Source: Methylotenera sp.
GTDB taxonomy: Bacteria > Pseudomonadota > Gammaproteobacteria > Burkholderiales > Methylophilaceae
Direction: 5' to 3'
DNA length: 64,000 nucleotides
Assembly (NCBI RefSeq): GCF_029946165.1
Contig: NZ_JAQSDZ010000010.1
Location: 141,131 to 205,130 of the forward strand
The number at the start of each line of letters is the position of its first letter. Position 1 is the first letter of the stretch. Shown here one piece after another: positions 27,421-36,605 of the stretch. A program made the position numbers and the translations under genes. The notes under the pieces are model-generated. The model saw only the letters and a program-made list of their open reading frames with translations. It ran no database searches and was not told the DNA's origin.

Positions 27421-29000
27421 AGCAAGGTTTACAACTTAGGTTTTCGCAAAACCTTTCACTAACGCCGCAGTTACAACAAGCGATTAAGCTATTGCAACTA
27501 TCAACGTTAGAGCTTAATCAAGAAATTGATTTATTAATGCAAACCAATCCATTGCTAGAAAGAGGCGATGATGGTGAAGATGAATATGGCAACTCAACCG
27601 ATAACAGTAATGATGAAGTTACTGTAAACACAACAAGCAATGATGGGAATGTGGTCGATACTACACAAGAATACGAAGCCAATAGCGATGCTGACTTTGA
27701 AAAAAACAGCACCGAGTTTACTGAAGTTAAAACAGAGCTAAGTCAGACCGAACCAACTGAATTTGATGCTAGCACCTCTGAATTTGAACAAAGTACCACT
27801 GATTTTTCTGCAGAGTTCAATGATGATTACGATGAATACTCAAACGGCAGCCTGTGGGATGAAAACAGCACGCCAGCAGATGATGATAGCGATTACAAAC
27901 AACAAGACACCCTACAAATCGGCTTGCGTGAACATCTACTTTCACAACTAAAGCTCATGCAGTTATCAGAGCGCGACCAAACGCTCACGATGCTATTGGT
28001 AGATAGTATTAACGATGATGGCTATTTAGAAGCATCGCTCGAAGATATTGTAGAAGAGATGCCAGAAGAGCTTGAAATTGAAGTTTTAGAGCTACAAACT
28101 GCTCTACGTCATATTCAAAACTTAGATCCAGTTGGCGTTGGTGCACGTAACTTAAGTGAATGTCTGCTATTACAACTCGAATTGTTGCCGCCAATTACAC
28201 CACATTTAGAACTAGCCAAATTGATGGCAAAACATTACTTAGCGGCGCTTGGCGCGCGCGACTTTGGCAAATTACGTAAAGAGCTAGGTTGTGATGAAGC
28301 CACTTTAAAATGTGTTCAACAAGTCATTACCAACTTAAACCCTCGCCCTGGTAGCGCCTTCAGCATTATTGGTTCGGAACATTACATTCAACATGAAGTC
28401 ATCATAAAAAAAGTAAAAGGCATTTGGATTGCCAGCTTGAATGATGCTGTGATTCCTAAACTTAAAATTAACCAGCTTTACGCAGGCATTTTAAAACGCA
28501 ATCGCGATAGTTCTAGCCAATATTTGCAAAGCCAAATGCAAGAGGCTAAGTGGATGATTAAAAACATTCAGCAGCGCTTTTCTACTATTCTACGAGTATC
28601 GCAAGCTATTACTGACCGCCAGCGTAACTTTTTGGAATACGGTGAAGTAGCGATGAAACCTTTAGTCTTGCGTGAAATTGCGGAAGAGCTTGAGCTACAT
28701 GAATCAACCATTTCACGCGTCACCAACAACAAATACATGCTGACACCACGCGGGATTTTCGAGTTGAAATATTTTTTCGGTAGCTCAGTGGCAACCGATT
28801 CAGGCGGTACTTGCTCCGCCACTGCAATTCGCGCATTGATTAAGCAATTAATTGATCAGGAAAATCCTAAAAAACCTTACTCAGATAGCCAAATTACTGA
28901 GCTATTAGCCAAGCAAGGTATTGTTGTTGCACGCCGCACCATTGCAAAATATCGCGAGTCACTCAATATTGCTCCAGCTAGCCTGAGAAAATCTCTTTAG
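27417..29000 (+). CDS. rpoN: RNA polymerase sigma-54 factor
   Basis: A 527-residue sigma factor. Region I is Gln/Leu-rich ([20 protein letters not shown]). The acidic region II is unusually long, about residues 45-165, dense in Asp/Glu/Thr/Ser/Asn and almost without basic residues. The core-binding domain follows ([13 protein letters not shown], then [16 protein letters not shown]). The RpoN box [10 protein letters not shown] at about 503-512 binds the -24 element. E. coli RpoN is 477 residues, so the extra length is mostly region II. It overlaps lptB and is followed by hpf, a conserved order. Confidence 0.95.
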   Translation: MKQGLQLRFSQNLSLTPQLQQAIKLLQLSTLELNQEIDLLMQTNPLLERGDDGEDEYGNSTDNSNDEVTVNTTSNDGNVVDTTQEYEANSDADFEKNSTEFTEVKTELSQTEPTEFDASTSEFEQSTTDFSAEFNDDYDEYSNGSLWDENSTPADDDSDYKQQDTLQIGLREHLLSQLKLMQLSERDQTLTMLLVDSINDDGYLEASLEDIVEEMPEELEIEVLELQTALRHIQNLDPVGVGARNLSECLLLQLELLPPITPHLELAKLMAKHYLAALGARDFGKLRKELGCDEATLKCVQQVITNLNPRPGSAFSIIGSEHYIQHEVIIKKVKGIWIASLNDAVIPKLKINQLYAGILKRNRDSSSQYLQSQMQEAKWMIKNIQQRFSTILRVSQAITDRQRNFLEYGEVAMKPLVLREIAEELELHESTISRVTNNKYMLTPRGIFELKYFFGSSVATDSGGTCSATAIRALIKQLIDQENPKKPYSDSQITELLAKQGIVVARRTIAKYRESLNIAPASLRKSL

Positions 29001-29214
29001 TTTTTTTAGCTGACCCGCTAAATGAAAGTATTCATTGCAATTGATTTAACAGAAGCATAAAAAATTCTCTATTCGCATGGCACAGACGTGAATTAAAGTA
29101 GTAAACTGAAATTGTTCGAAAAGTTAAGATCCTAACGCTAAGGTGCTAAATTTTTCACACACAGCAGCTTTTAGGAAATTCAAACTTTGAGAATATCTTA
29201 AAAAGGAGCAAGTC

Positions 29215-29541
29215 ATGAATTTACAATTAACTGGTCATCATTTAGAAGTAACTCCTGCATTACGCGATTATGTCACAAGCAAATTAGGAAGAATTAGCAA
29301 CCACTTTGATCACGTGATTGATGTCAAAGTCACCATGAGTGTAGAAAAACTTATCCAAAAGGTAGAGGCTACGCTGCATGTTCCTGGTAACGATTTACAT
29401 GCTGCCTGTACAGACGATAATATGTACAGCGCAATTGATATGCTGACCGATAAGCTCGATCGACAAGTCGTAAAACACAAAGAAAAAAATGCCGATCATC
29501 ACAAAACGAATGGCGCAGTTAAGCACCAAAGTATTGAATAA
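29215..29541 (+). CDS. hpf: Ribosome hibernation promoting factor
   Basis: A 108-residue short-form HPF/YfiA-family protein. It binds the 30S decoding centre and promotes 100S dimers in stationary phase. MNLQLTGHHLEVTPALRDYV and the basic helix near residues 76-88 match the family. An AAAAAGGAG ribosome-binding site lies at 29200-29208. The 214-bp gap after rpoN suggests its own promoter. Confidence 0.93.
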   Translation: MNLQLTGHHLEVTPALRDYVTSKLGRISNHFDHVIDVKVTMSVEKLIQKVEATLHVPGNDLHAACTDDNMYSAIDMLTDKLDRQVVKHKEKNADHHKTNGAVKHQSIE

Positions 29542-29567
29542 TTTTTACACACATCTTGTAACTTAAC

Positions 29568-30518
29568 ATGGCTCAAATAAATGTAGCTGAGCTATTCAAA
29601 CAAACCCGCCTTAAGCTCAAACTTAATTGGATTGCCGGACTTAACGGCGGGTCTAATTCCCTCACTAGCGAAACTGTTTCAAAGCCTTCTTTGGCCCTTA
29701 TCGGGCATGTCAATTTTGTTCATCCGAATCGCGTACAAGTATTAGGTTGCGCTGAAATGGATTATTTGCGCAGCTTAAAAACGGATGAGGCAGATGGTGC
29801 AATTGCAAATCTATACTCCACTAACCTAGCCGCTGTGATTGTAGCTAATAGCGAACAAGTACCCGATAAACTGATTGAAGAAGCCAATAATCGCAATACG
29901 CCGCTATTCACTTCAACATTACCCAGCCCAGGGTTGATGGACATTCTGAACCATTTTCTGGCGCAAGCCGTTGCAGAATCAGTCAGCGCACATGGTGTAT
30001 TTATGGAAGTGCAAGGCTTTGGCGCGCTCATTAAAGGTGAAGCTGCCATTGGTAAAAGTGAACTAGCTTTAGAACTCATTTCCCGCGGGCATCGATTAAT
30101 TGCTGATGACATTGTGGATTTCTATCGCATTTCACCCGAACGTATCGAAGGTCGTTGTCCGCCTTTATTACAAGATTTTTTAGAAGTACGCGGCTTGGGT
30201 ATTCTGAATATCCGCGCACTATTTGGCGATAATTCAGTCAAACCAACCAAGCCACTAGATTTGATTATTCAATTAGTCATGGCGGATAAACAATCGCCTG
30301 ACCAACTCAACCGATTAAGCATTAAAAAACTGCATGAAGAAGTATTAGGGATGAAGATTGCTAAAGTGCAGATTCCCATCGCGGCTGGCCGCAACATAGC
30401 AGTGTTAGTAGAGGTCGCGATACGCAACCACATGCTATTATTACGGGGCATCAATGCGACTAAACAATTTACCCAACGCCAACAGCGTGAAATGAAAAAA
30501 CAGCAATTAGTTAAATAA
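29568..30518 (+). CDS. hprK: HPr kinase/phosphorylase
   Basis: A 316-residue bifunctional enzyme that phosphorylates or dephosphorylates HPr on Ser46. Walker A GEAAIGKS is at residues 157-164. The HPrK signature follows: HRLIADDIVDFYR and EVRGLGILNIRALFG. A C-terminal helix contains KKLHEEVLGMKI. It is in the conserved order hpf-hprK-rapZ-IIA-HPr-ptsI, and its target, HPr, is encoded 1.5 kb downstream with Ser46 intact. Confidence 0.95.
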   Translation: MAQINVAELFKQTRLKLKLNWIAGLNGGSNSLTSETVSKPSLALIGHVNFVHPNRVQVLGCAEMDYLRSLKTDEADGAIANLYSTNLAAVIVANSEQVPDKLIEEANNRNTPLFTSTLPSPGLMDILNHFLAQAVAESVSAHGVFMEVQGFGALIKGEAAIGKSELALELISRGHRLIADDIVDFYRISPERIEGRCPPLLQDFLEVRGLGILNIRALFGDNSVKPTKPLDLIIQLVMADKQSPDQLNRLSIKKLHEEVLGMKIAKVQIPIAAGRNIAVLVEVAIRNHMLLLRGINATKQFTQRQQREMKKQQLVK

Positions 30519-30522
30519 CGCT

Positions 30523-31389
30523 ATGAAACATCTCATTATCGTCACAGGGCTTTCAGGTTCTGGCAAGAGTATTGCGCTACATGCGCTGGAAGACAGTGGC
30601 TACTATTGTGTAGACAATTTACCAGCCACGATGTTGTCACAAATTGCAGCGCATTTACAGTCTGAAAATAAGCGACGAGATAATCCAATCACCACCAACT
30701 ATGACCGCGTGGCTATTAGCATTGATAGCCGCAGCGTGGCCATTGAAACGCTGCCCGCTCACATTGAACAATTAAAGTCACAAGGCATTATTGCTCAAGT
30801 ATTGTTTTTAGAATCTAATGTTGAAACACTTGTTAAACGATTTAGCGAAACGCGTCGCAAACACCCATTAAGCAAAGACACCACGACACTTGCTGAAAGC
30901 ATTGCTGAAGAACGCGAATTGCTAGGCGATTTAGGTAAGCTAGGTCATGTGATTGATACGAGCTATATTAGCGCCAATAAATTAAGAGCATGGATAAAAG
31001 ATGCAGTAGCCATTGAGAGCTCTGGCTTAACGCTACTCTTCACCTCATTTGGTTTTAAACATGGCATTCCATTAGATGCTGACTTTGTATTTGATATACG
31101 TTGCCTGCCTAACCCACATTACGATCCAAAATTAAAAGATTTAACTGGTTTAGATGCTGATGTTAAGTCGTTTTTAGAAGCTCAAGCTAACGTGCAGGAC
31201 ATGTTAAATGATATTAAAAATTACATTGAAAAATGGCTACCTTGTTTTGTATCAGACAACCGCAGTTATTTAACCGTGGCAATTGGTTGTACTGGCGGAC
31301 AACACCGCTCAGTTTACTTTGTAGAGCAACTGACTAAATATTTTGCGCCTAAACAAAAAGTATTAACGCGGCACCGCGAATTAAAATAG
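30523..31389 (+). CDS. rapZ: RNase adapter protein RapZ (YvcJ/YhbJ family)
   Basis: A 288-residue P-loop protein, with Walker A GLSGSGKS at residues 9-16 and DSGYYCVDNLPA. The C-terminal domain has FTSFGFKHGIPLDADFVFD and IGCTGGQHRSVYFVEQL, which binds small RNA and metabolite in RapZ. In enterics it directs RNase E to GlmZ to control glucosamine-6-phosphate synthase; that target is not established for betaproteobacteria. It starts 4 bp after hprK. Confidence 0.94.
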   Translation: MKHLIIVTGLSGSGKSIALHALEDSGYYCVDNLPATMLSQIAAHLQSENKRRDNPITTNYDRVAISIDSRSVAIETLPAHIEQLKSQGIIAQVLFLESNVETLVKRFSETRRKHPLSKDTTTLAESIAEERELLGDLGKLGHVIDTSYISANKLRAWIKDAVAIESSGLTLLFTSFGFKHGIPLDADFVFDIRCLPNPHYDPKLKDLTGLDADVKSFLEAQANVQDMLNDIKNYIEKWLPCFVSDNRSYLTVAIGCTGGQHRSVYFVEQLTKYFAPKQKVLTRHRELK

Positions 31390-31539
31390 AAATTTCGACG
31401 CGCCATTTTAAGATGCCGTTCTAAAATAATGTAGTCATTGATTAAAATTAAAACAAATCTAGAAAGTTAGTATTGAATCCCTGGGTTTCATTACCCCGAT
31501 CTTAGTACTTAAGTTTTAGATAAATGGGTTGAGGTAAAC

Positions 31540-31953
31540 ATGATTGGAATTTTAATAATCGCGCATGGAAGTTTAGGTGAAAGCCTAAAAGAATGTGCTA
31601 AACACGTGATAGGCAATGAACCTCGGCAATTAGCTTTCTTAGCAGTTAACACTTCGGACGACCCAAGTGAGTTACTTCCTAAAGCTAAGGCATTGATACT
31701 AGAACTGAATCAAGGTGACGGCGTTCTAGTGCTGTCAGATATGTATGGTGCAACTCCTTGCAATATTGTTAGCAAACTACTCGTTCCAGGTAAGGTTGAA
31801 GGCGTAGCAGGCGTCAATATGCCAATGATAGTTCGCACCATGACTTACCGACATGAATCACTTATGGCATTGGTAGAAAAAGCTGTGAGTGGTGGGCGTG
31901 AAGGCGTTGTGCATTTTGATAGAGAGCGTTGTGACAGGTTTGTACCTTCGTAG
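31540..31953 (+). CDS. PTS IIA component, mannose (ManX) type
   Basis: A 137-residue single-domain protein. MIGILIIAHGSLGESL carries the phosphorylatable His9. LVLSDMYGATPCNIVSKLL is the other family signature. No IIB, IIC or IID gene follows, so it is probably a regulatory phospho-acceptor at the end of the EI-HPr chain rather than part of a sugar transporter. ptsH and ptsI follow directly. Confidence 0.93.
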   Translation: MIGILIIAHGSLGESLKECAKHVIGNEPRQLAFLAVNTSDDPSELLPKAKALILELNQGDGVLVLSDMYGATPCNIVSKLLVPGKVEGVAGVNMPMIVRTMTYRHESLMALVEKAVSGGREGVVHFDRERCDRFVPS

Positions 31954-32027
31954 TATTGAATCATAAGATTCATCTTAAAACGACCTCACAAGAACAATAA
32001 ATAACAATATAACTGGGCTTATAAAGC

Positions 32028-32297
32028 ATGATTAGCACTGAAGTAGAGATTATCAATAAATTAGGGCTGCACGCACGTGCATCAACTAAATTAACGCAAA
32101 CTGCGAGTAAATTTGCATCCGAAATCTGGATAACTCGCAATGATCGCCGTGTGAATGCAAAAAGTATTATGGGCGTGATGATGTTAGCAGCCGCCAAAGG
32201 TTCTATTGTCAAACTAGAAGCCAGCGGTGCAGATGAGAAAGAAGCTATTGAAGGCTTAACAGCCTTGATTACGAATTTTTTTGGTGAAGGCGAGTAA
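32028..32297 (+). CDS. ptsH: Phosphocarrier protein HPr
   Basis: An 89-residue HPr. The phosphoryl-carrying His15 is in NKLGLHARAS, and the HprK-target Ser46 is in NAKSIMGVMMLAA. Both sites match their canonical numbering, so this HPr can be charged by enzyme I and modified by HprK. It belongs to the regulatory PTS block and is 45 bp before ptsI. Confidence 0.95.
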   Translation: MISTEVEIINKLGLHARASTKLTQTASKFASEIWITRNDRRVNAKSIMGVMMLAAAKGSIVKLEASGADEKEAIEGLTALITNFFGEGE

Positions 32298-32342
32298 CTT
32301 TCATGAGAGTGCTAAAAGTGATTTCTAGCGAGGGAGATAACA

Positions 32343-34118
32343 TTGACTAGTTTTAGCATTCATGGCGTAGGCGTTTCTAGCGGCATTGCGATTGGGCAAG
32401 CACATCTCATTTCTAATGCACTGTTAGAGGTCGTTCATTACCAGATTCCGCCACATTTGATTAAGGATGAAGTAAAGCGCTTTATCGATGCCATAGATAC
32501 GGTTAAAGCGGATTTAGAAGCCATTAACGGAAGTTTGCGTAAAAATGCGCCTGCTGAAATAAGCGCTTTCATTGGTACCCATTTAATGATGTTGGCAGAT
32601 AAGTCTTTATCTGAAGCGCCCATCAAAATAATCGAAAACGAGCGATGCAATGCCGAATGGGCAATCAAGCTGCAAATGGACGATATTGTCGAGCAGTTTG
32701 AGCAAATCGAAGATGAGTATTTGCGCGAACGTAAGCAAGATGTGATTCAAGTTGTTGAACGTGTCATTAAGGTGCTGCTTGGCCATCCTAGCCAATTAAG
32801 TACCGAGCAGAAAATCAGCGCCGCGAGTCAAGAACACAAGCTCATTTTAGTAGCGCACGATATTTCGCCCGCTGATGCTATTCAATTTAAACAACACGAA
32901 TTTGCCGCTTTTATTACCGATGTTGGTGGCGTAACCTCGCACACGGCAATTTTAGCGCGTAGCCTTAATATACCTTCTATTGTTGCGCTGCAAAGAGCGC
33001 ACGCTTTAATTCGCGATGGCGAGTTAATTATTGTAGATGGCAAACAAGGCGTGGTGATTGTTAATCCCGATGCCAGCATCTTAACTGAATACAAGTTGCG
33101 CCAAGAGCAGTGGGAACTGGAGCAACAAAAACTACAACGCATTAAATCGACTAAAGCGGTCACTTTAGATGGGGTGAATATTGAATTATTTGCCAACATT
33201 GAAGTGCCAGAAGATGTAGTCGCAGTCGCGGCATCAGGCGCTACGGGCATTGGCTTATACCGCACCGAATTCTTGTTTATGAATCGGCGTGAAATGCCTG
33301 ATGAAGAAGAACAATTTATTGCGTATAAAACAGTGGCTGAAGCAATGAAAGGCGCAACTGTCATCATACGCACTTTGGATTTGGGCGCAGATAAACAAAT
33401 GAATCCTGAAACGATAGTCACTTGCGCTAACCCAGCACTGGGTTTACGTGCTATTCGCTATTGTTTATCTGAACCGCAGATTTTTAATACGCAATTGCGC
33501 GCCCTATTGCGCGCCTCGCATTTTGGCAATATCAAAATATTAGTGCCTATGCTGTGTACGTTATCTGAGCTGCGCCAAACTAAACTATTGTTGGAGCGCG
33601 CCAAAATCAGCCTGCGCAAACAAAACATTCCGTTCAATGAAAATATCCCATTAGGCGGCATGATAGAAATCCCCGCAGCTGCGATTAATGCTGAAGCATT
33701 TGCCAACGAATTAGATTTCCTGTCTATCGGCACTAACGATTTGATCCAATACACATTAGCGATCGATCGCACCGATGATGCAGTTGCACACCTTTACAAC
33801 CCATTGCATCCGTCAGTATTAAAACTCATTGCAATGACCATTAAAGCTGGTGAAAAGTTAGGCAAATCGGTTTCAGTGTGTGGCGAAATGGCGGGTGACG
33901 CAAGGTTAACCAAGCTATTGATTGGCATGGGCTTGCGTCAGCTTTCTATGCATCCATCACATATATTGAGTGTAAAACAACAAATATTGCATAGCCAATT
34001 GACCATGCTTAAAGCGGATGCCCGCAAAGTGCTGAACTTAACGGATTTGGAAAAAGTTGAACCATTAGTAGCCAAACTGAATCGAAATTCTGATTTAGGC
34101 CTTCATCTCAGTTCATAA
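32343..34118 (+). CDS. ptsI: Phosphoenolpyruvate-protein phosphotransferase (enzyme I)
   Basis: A 591-residue enzyme that moves phosphate from PEP to HPr. The active His200 is in GGVTSHTAILARSL. The PEP-binding barrel has GIGLYRTEFLFMNR, TLDLGADKQ and EIPAAAINAEAF, and the catalytic Cys region is SVCGEMAGD. The start is a TTG at 32343, after a GGGAG-type ribosome-binding site; no ATG or GTG fits the conserved SIHGVGVSSGIAIG start. No GAF domain is present, so this is the sugar-type EI rather than PtsP. Confidence 0.95.
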   Translation: MTSFSIHGVGVSSGIAIGQAHLISNALLEVVHYQIPPHLIKDEVKRFIDAIDTVKADLEAINGSLRKNAPAEISAFIGTHLMMLADKSLSEAPIKIIENERCNAEWAIKLQMDDIVEQFEQIEDEYLRERKQDVIQVVERVIKVLLGHPSQLSTEQKISAASQEHKLILVAHDISPADAIQFKQHEFAAFITDVGGVTSHTAILARSLNIPSIVALQRAHALIRDGELIIVDGKQGVVIVNPDASILTEYKLRQEQWELEQQKLQRIKSTKAVTLDGVNIELFANIEVPEDVVAVAASGATGIGLYRTEFLFMNRREMPDEEEQFIAYKTVAEAMKGATVIIRTLDLGADKQMNPETIVTCANPALGLRAIRYCLSEPQIFNTQLRALLRASHFGNIKILVPMLCTLSELRQTKLLLERAKISLRKQNIPFNENIPLGGMIEIPAAAINAEAFANELDFLSIGTNDLIQYTLAIDRTDDAVAHLYNPLHPSVLKLIAMTIKAGEKLGKSVSVCGEMAGDARLTKLLIGMGLRQLSMHPSHILSVKQQILHSQLTMLKADARKVLNLTDLEKVEPLVAKLNRNSDLGLHLSS

Positions 34119-34161
34119 TTAACTACTTAAGAAAACTCATTTACTATCGAAAGGACTTTCC

Positions 34162-34530
34162 ATGCCTACCGAAATTAATCATGAAGAACCCCTGGTCAAC
34201 AACCAAAATCCTAGCAGTGACGATAAAAACATCGCCACAATTACCCATATAGGCGGCACTATTTTCTCTTTTGTGCCTGCGCTTATCGTGTGGATTCTTA
34301 AAAAAGATAACAATGCATACCTTGCCGACCAATCCAGAGAAGCGCTAAATTTCCAAGTCACCATGGTGCTGGCTTATATGGTCGCTGGTGTGCTTTCTTG
34401 GATACTCATCGGCTTGTTATTTTTTCCTGTTATTTGGGTGCTGAATATTGTTTTCTGCATTATCGCCGCCATCTCTACTAGCAAGGGCGAAAATTACCGC
34501 TATCCGTTTAGTCTACGTCTAATTAACTAA
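34162..34530 (+). CDS. DUF4870 (Tic20-like) small membrane protein
   Basis: A 122-residue protein with a polar N terminus of about 35 residues followed by three hydrophobic segments (about 36-55, 68-95, 98-112). It contains the DUF4870 pattern YLADQSREALNFQVTM and ends YRYPFSLRLIN. Similar proteins are common and uncharacterised. It has an AAGGA ribosome-binding site and sits between ptsI and prlC. Confidence 0.85.
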   Translation: MPTEINHEEPLVNNQNPSSDDKNIATITHIGGTIFSFVPALIVWILKKDNNAYLADQSREALNFQVTMVLAYMVAGVLSWILIGLLFFPVIWVLNIVFCIIAAISTSKGENYRYPFSLRLIN

Positions 34531-34550
34531 TCTGTTTTAAGGAATAATCT

Positions 34551-36596
34551 GTGTCAAACCCATTGTTGCATCTTGCTGGCTTACCTAAATTTAATGAAGT
34601 TAAACCTGAACATGTCAGCCCAGCCATTGACAGCTTACTTACGGAAGGCCGCGCACTTGTTGAAAGCTTAGCTACCGCAACAGAAGCGCCAACATGGGAA
34701 AACTTTGCACTTAAGTTAGAAGACCATAGCGATAAAATCAGTCGCGCATGGAGCCAAGTCGGCCACATGAACGCTGTGGTGAATAGCCCAGAATTACGTG
34801 AAGCCTATAACGATAACTTAGCAAAGTTAACCGATTACGGCAGTGATATGTCGCAAGATGAACGATTGTACGCTAAGTATAAAGCCATACAAGCAAGTGC
34901 TGCGTTTGCCAGCTTAACGCCAACACAACAAAAAATTATTAACAACGAAGTACGTGATTTCAAACTAGGTGGTGCCGAGTTAGCAGAAGCGCAAAAAGCG
35001 CGCTTTAAAGCCGTGAGCGAAGAGCTTTCAAAATTAGGCTCAAAATTTGAAGAAAACATTCTAGATAACACCAATGACTTTGCGCATTACGTTGAAGACA
35101 TTGCCGATTTAGCGGGTATACCAGCCGATGCGATTGAAGCCGCTGCTGAGGCTGCAAAAGCTGAAAGCAAAACTGGGTATAAATTTAGCCTGCAATTTCC
35201 TTCTTACATGCCCGTTTTGCAATACGGCGAAAACCGTGCTCTACGCGAAACGCTTTACCGCGCTTACGCGACTCGCGCTTCAGAATTTAGTAAGCCCGAT
35301 GAAAATGGAAACATAAAGTGGGATAACACAAAACTTATCAGCGATATTTTGAAACTTAAGCAAGAAGAAGCGCAAACCTTAGGCTTTAAAAACTATGCTG
35401 AACTTTCGCTCGCTACCAAAATGGCAGACACCCCTGCACAAGTCACTGAGTTTTTAGATACGCTGGCAAAACGCGCTAAACCGTATGCTCTACGCGATAT
35501 GCAAGAACTCACCGCCTATGCCAAAAAGCTTGGTATTGAAGACATGCAATCATGGGATGTCGGCTACGTTAGCGAAAAACTACGTGAAGATAAATACGCC
35601 TTCTCAGACCAAGAAGTGAAACAATACTTTCCTGAAAGTAAAGTACTGGAAGGTTTATTCAAAGTCACAGAAACTATTTTTGGCGTACAAGTACAAAAAG
35701 CCGAAGCTCCGCTTTGGCACGCAGACGCTGCGTTTTACCAAATTAATGATGCCGCAGGTAAGGCTATCGCCTACTTCTATTTAGACCTCTATGCCCGCAA
35801 CAACAAACGTGGTGGCGCCTGGATGGATGAAGCGATTACCCGTCGCAAAAAAGCCGACGGCATTGAACTGCCAGTTGCGTTCTTAACCTGTAATTTCTCT
35901 GCGCCAGTTGGCGGTAAGCCAGCCTTATTCACGCACGATGAAGTTATCACCATGTTCCATGAATTTGGTCACGGCCTGCACCATATGCTCACGCAAGTGG
36001 ATGAATACGGCGTTTCAGGTATCAAAGGTGTGGAATGGGATGCGGTTGAACTACCAAGCCAATTTATGGAAAACTTCTGCTGGGAATGGGAAGTGCTACG
36101 CCACATGACCGCCCACGTAGATACAGGCGCACAATTACCACGTGAATTATTCGACAAAATGGTCGCCGCTAAAAACTTTCAAGCAGGCATGCAAACCATG
36201 CGCCAAATTGAATTTTCACTGTTCGATATGCGCCTACACGGCGAGTTTGATCCTAATGGTAAACAAACCGCACTAGATTTAATCGAACAAATTCGTGACG
36301 AAGTGGCTGTGGTCAGACCACCAAAATGGAACCGCTTCCCCAACAGCTTTAGCCATATTTTTGCAGGTGGTTACGCCGCAGGCTACTACAGCTACAAATG
36401 GGCAGAAGTACTCTCTGCCGATGCTTACAGCCTGTTTGAAGAAATGGGCACACTCTCCGCTGAAGCTGGAAAGCTATTTAAAGATGAAGTACTAGCAAAA
36501 GGTGGTTCACGTCCTGCCATGGAGTCATTTGTAGCGTTTAGGGGCAGAGAACCTAGTATGGATGCGCTGTTACGGCATAATGGAATGAGCAGATAA
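34551..36596 (+). CDS. prlC: Oligopeptidase A (M3 family)
   Basis: A 681-residue cytosolic zinc metallopeptidase that degrades short peptides such as cleaved signal peptides. The zinc motif HEFGHGLHHM starts at His470, and the downstream ELPSQFMENFCWE supplies the third ligand. C-terminal M3 features include FSHIFAGGYAAGYYSYKW. The length equals E. coli OpdA (680). The start is a GTG at 34551, ten bases after AAGGAA. Confidence 0.95.
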   Translation: MSNPLLHLAGLPKFNEVKPEHVSPAIDSLLTEGRALVESLATATEAPTWENFALKLEDHSDKISRAWSQVGHMNAVVNSPELREAYNDNLAKLTDYGSDMSQDERLYAKYKAIQASAAFASLTPTQQKIINNEVRDFKLGGAELAEAQKARFKAVSEELSKLGSKFEENILDNTNDFAHYVEDIADLAGIPADAIEAAAEAAKAESKTGYKFSLQFPSYMPVLQYGENRALRETLYRAYATRASEFSKPDENGNIKWDNTKLISDILKLKQEEAQTLGFKNYAELSLATKMADTPAQVTEFLDTLAKRAKPYALRDMQELTAYAKKLGIEDMQSWDVGYVSEKLREDKYAFSDQEVKQYFPESKVLEGLFKVTETIFGVQVQKAEAPLWHADAAFYQINDAAGKAIAYFYLDLYARNNKRGGAWMDEAITRRKKADGIELPVAFLTCNFSAPVGGKPALFTHDEVITMFHEFGHGLHHMLTQVDEYGVSGIKGVEWDAVELPSQFMENFCWEWEVLRHMTAHVDTGAQLPRELFDKMVAAKNFQAGMQTMRQIEFSLFDMRLHGEFDPNGKQTALDLIEQIRDEVAVVRPPKWNRFPNSFSHIFAGGYAAGYYSYKWAEVLSADAYSLFEEMGTLSAEAGKLFKDEVLAKGGSRPAMESFVAFRGREPSMDALLRHNGMSR

Positions 36597-36605
36597 GGAA
36601 CTTAA

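Noticed and set aside
29078..29097. TGGCAC sequence upstream of hpf as a sigma-54 promoter
   Set aside because: The -24 half is good, but the -12 position, ten bases after GG, is AA instead of GC.
32882..33421. Minus-strand open frame of 179 codons inside ptsI
   Set aside because: Fully antisense to the conserved PEP-binding domain; Ser/Cys-rich shadow reading.
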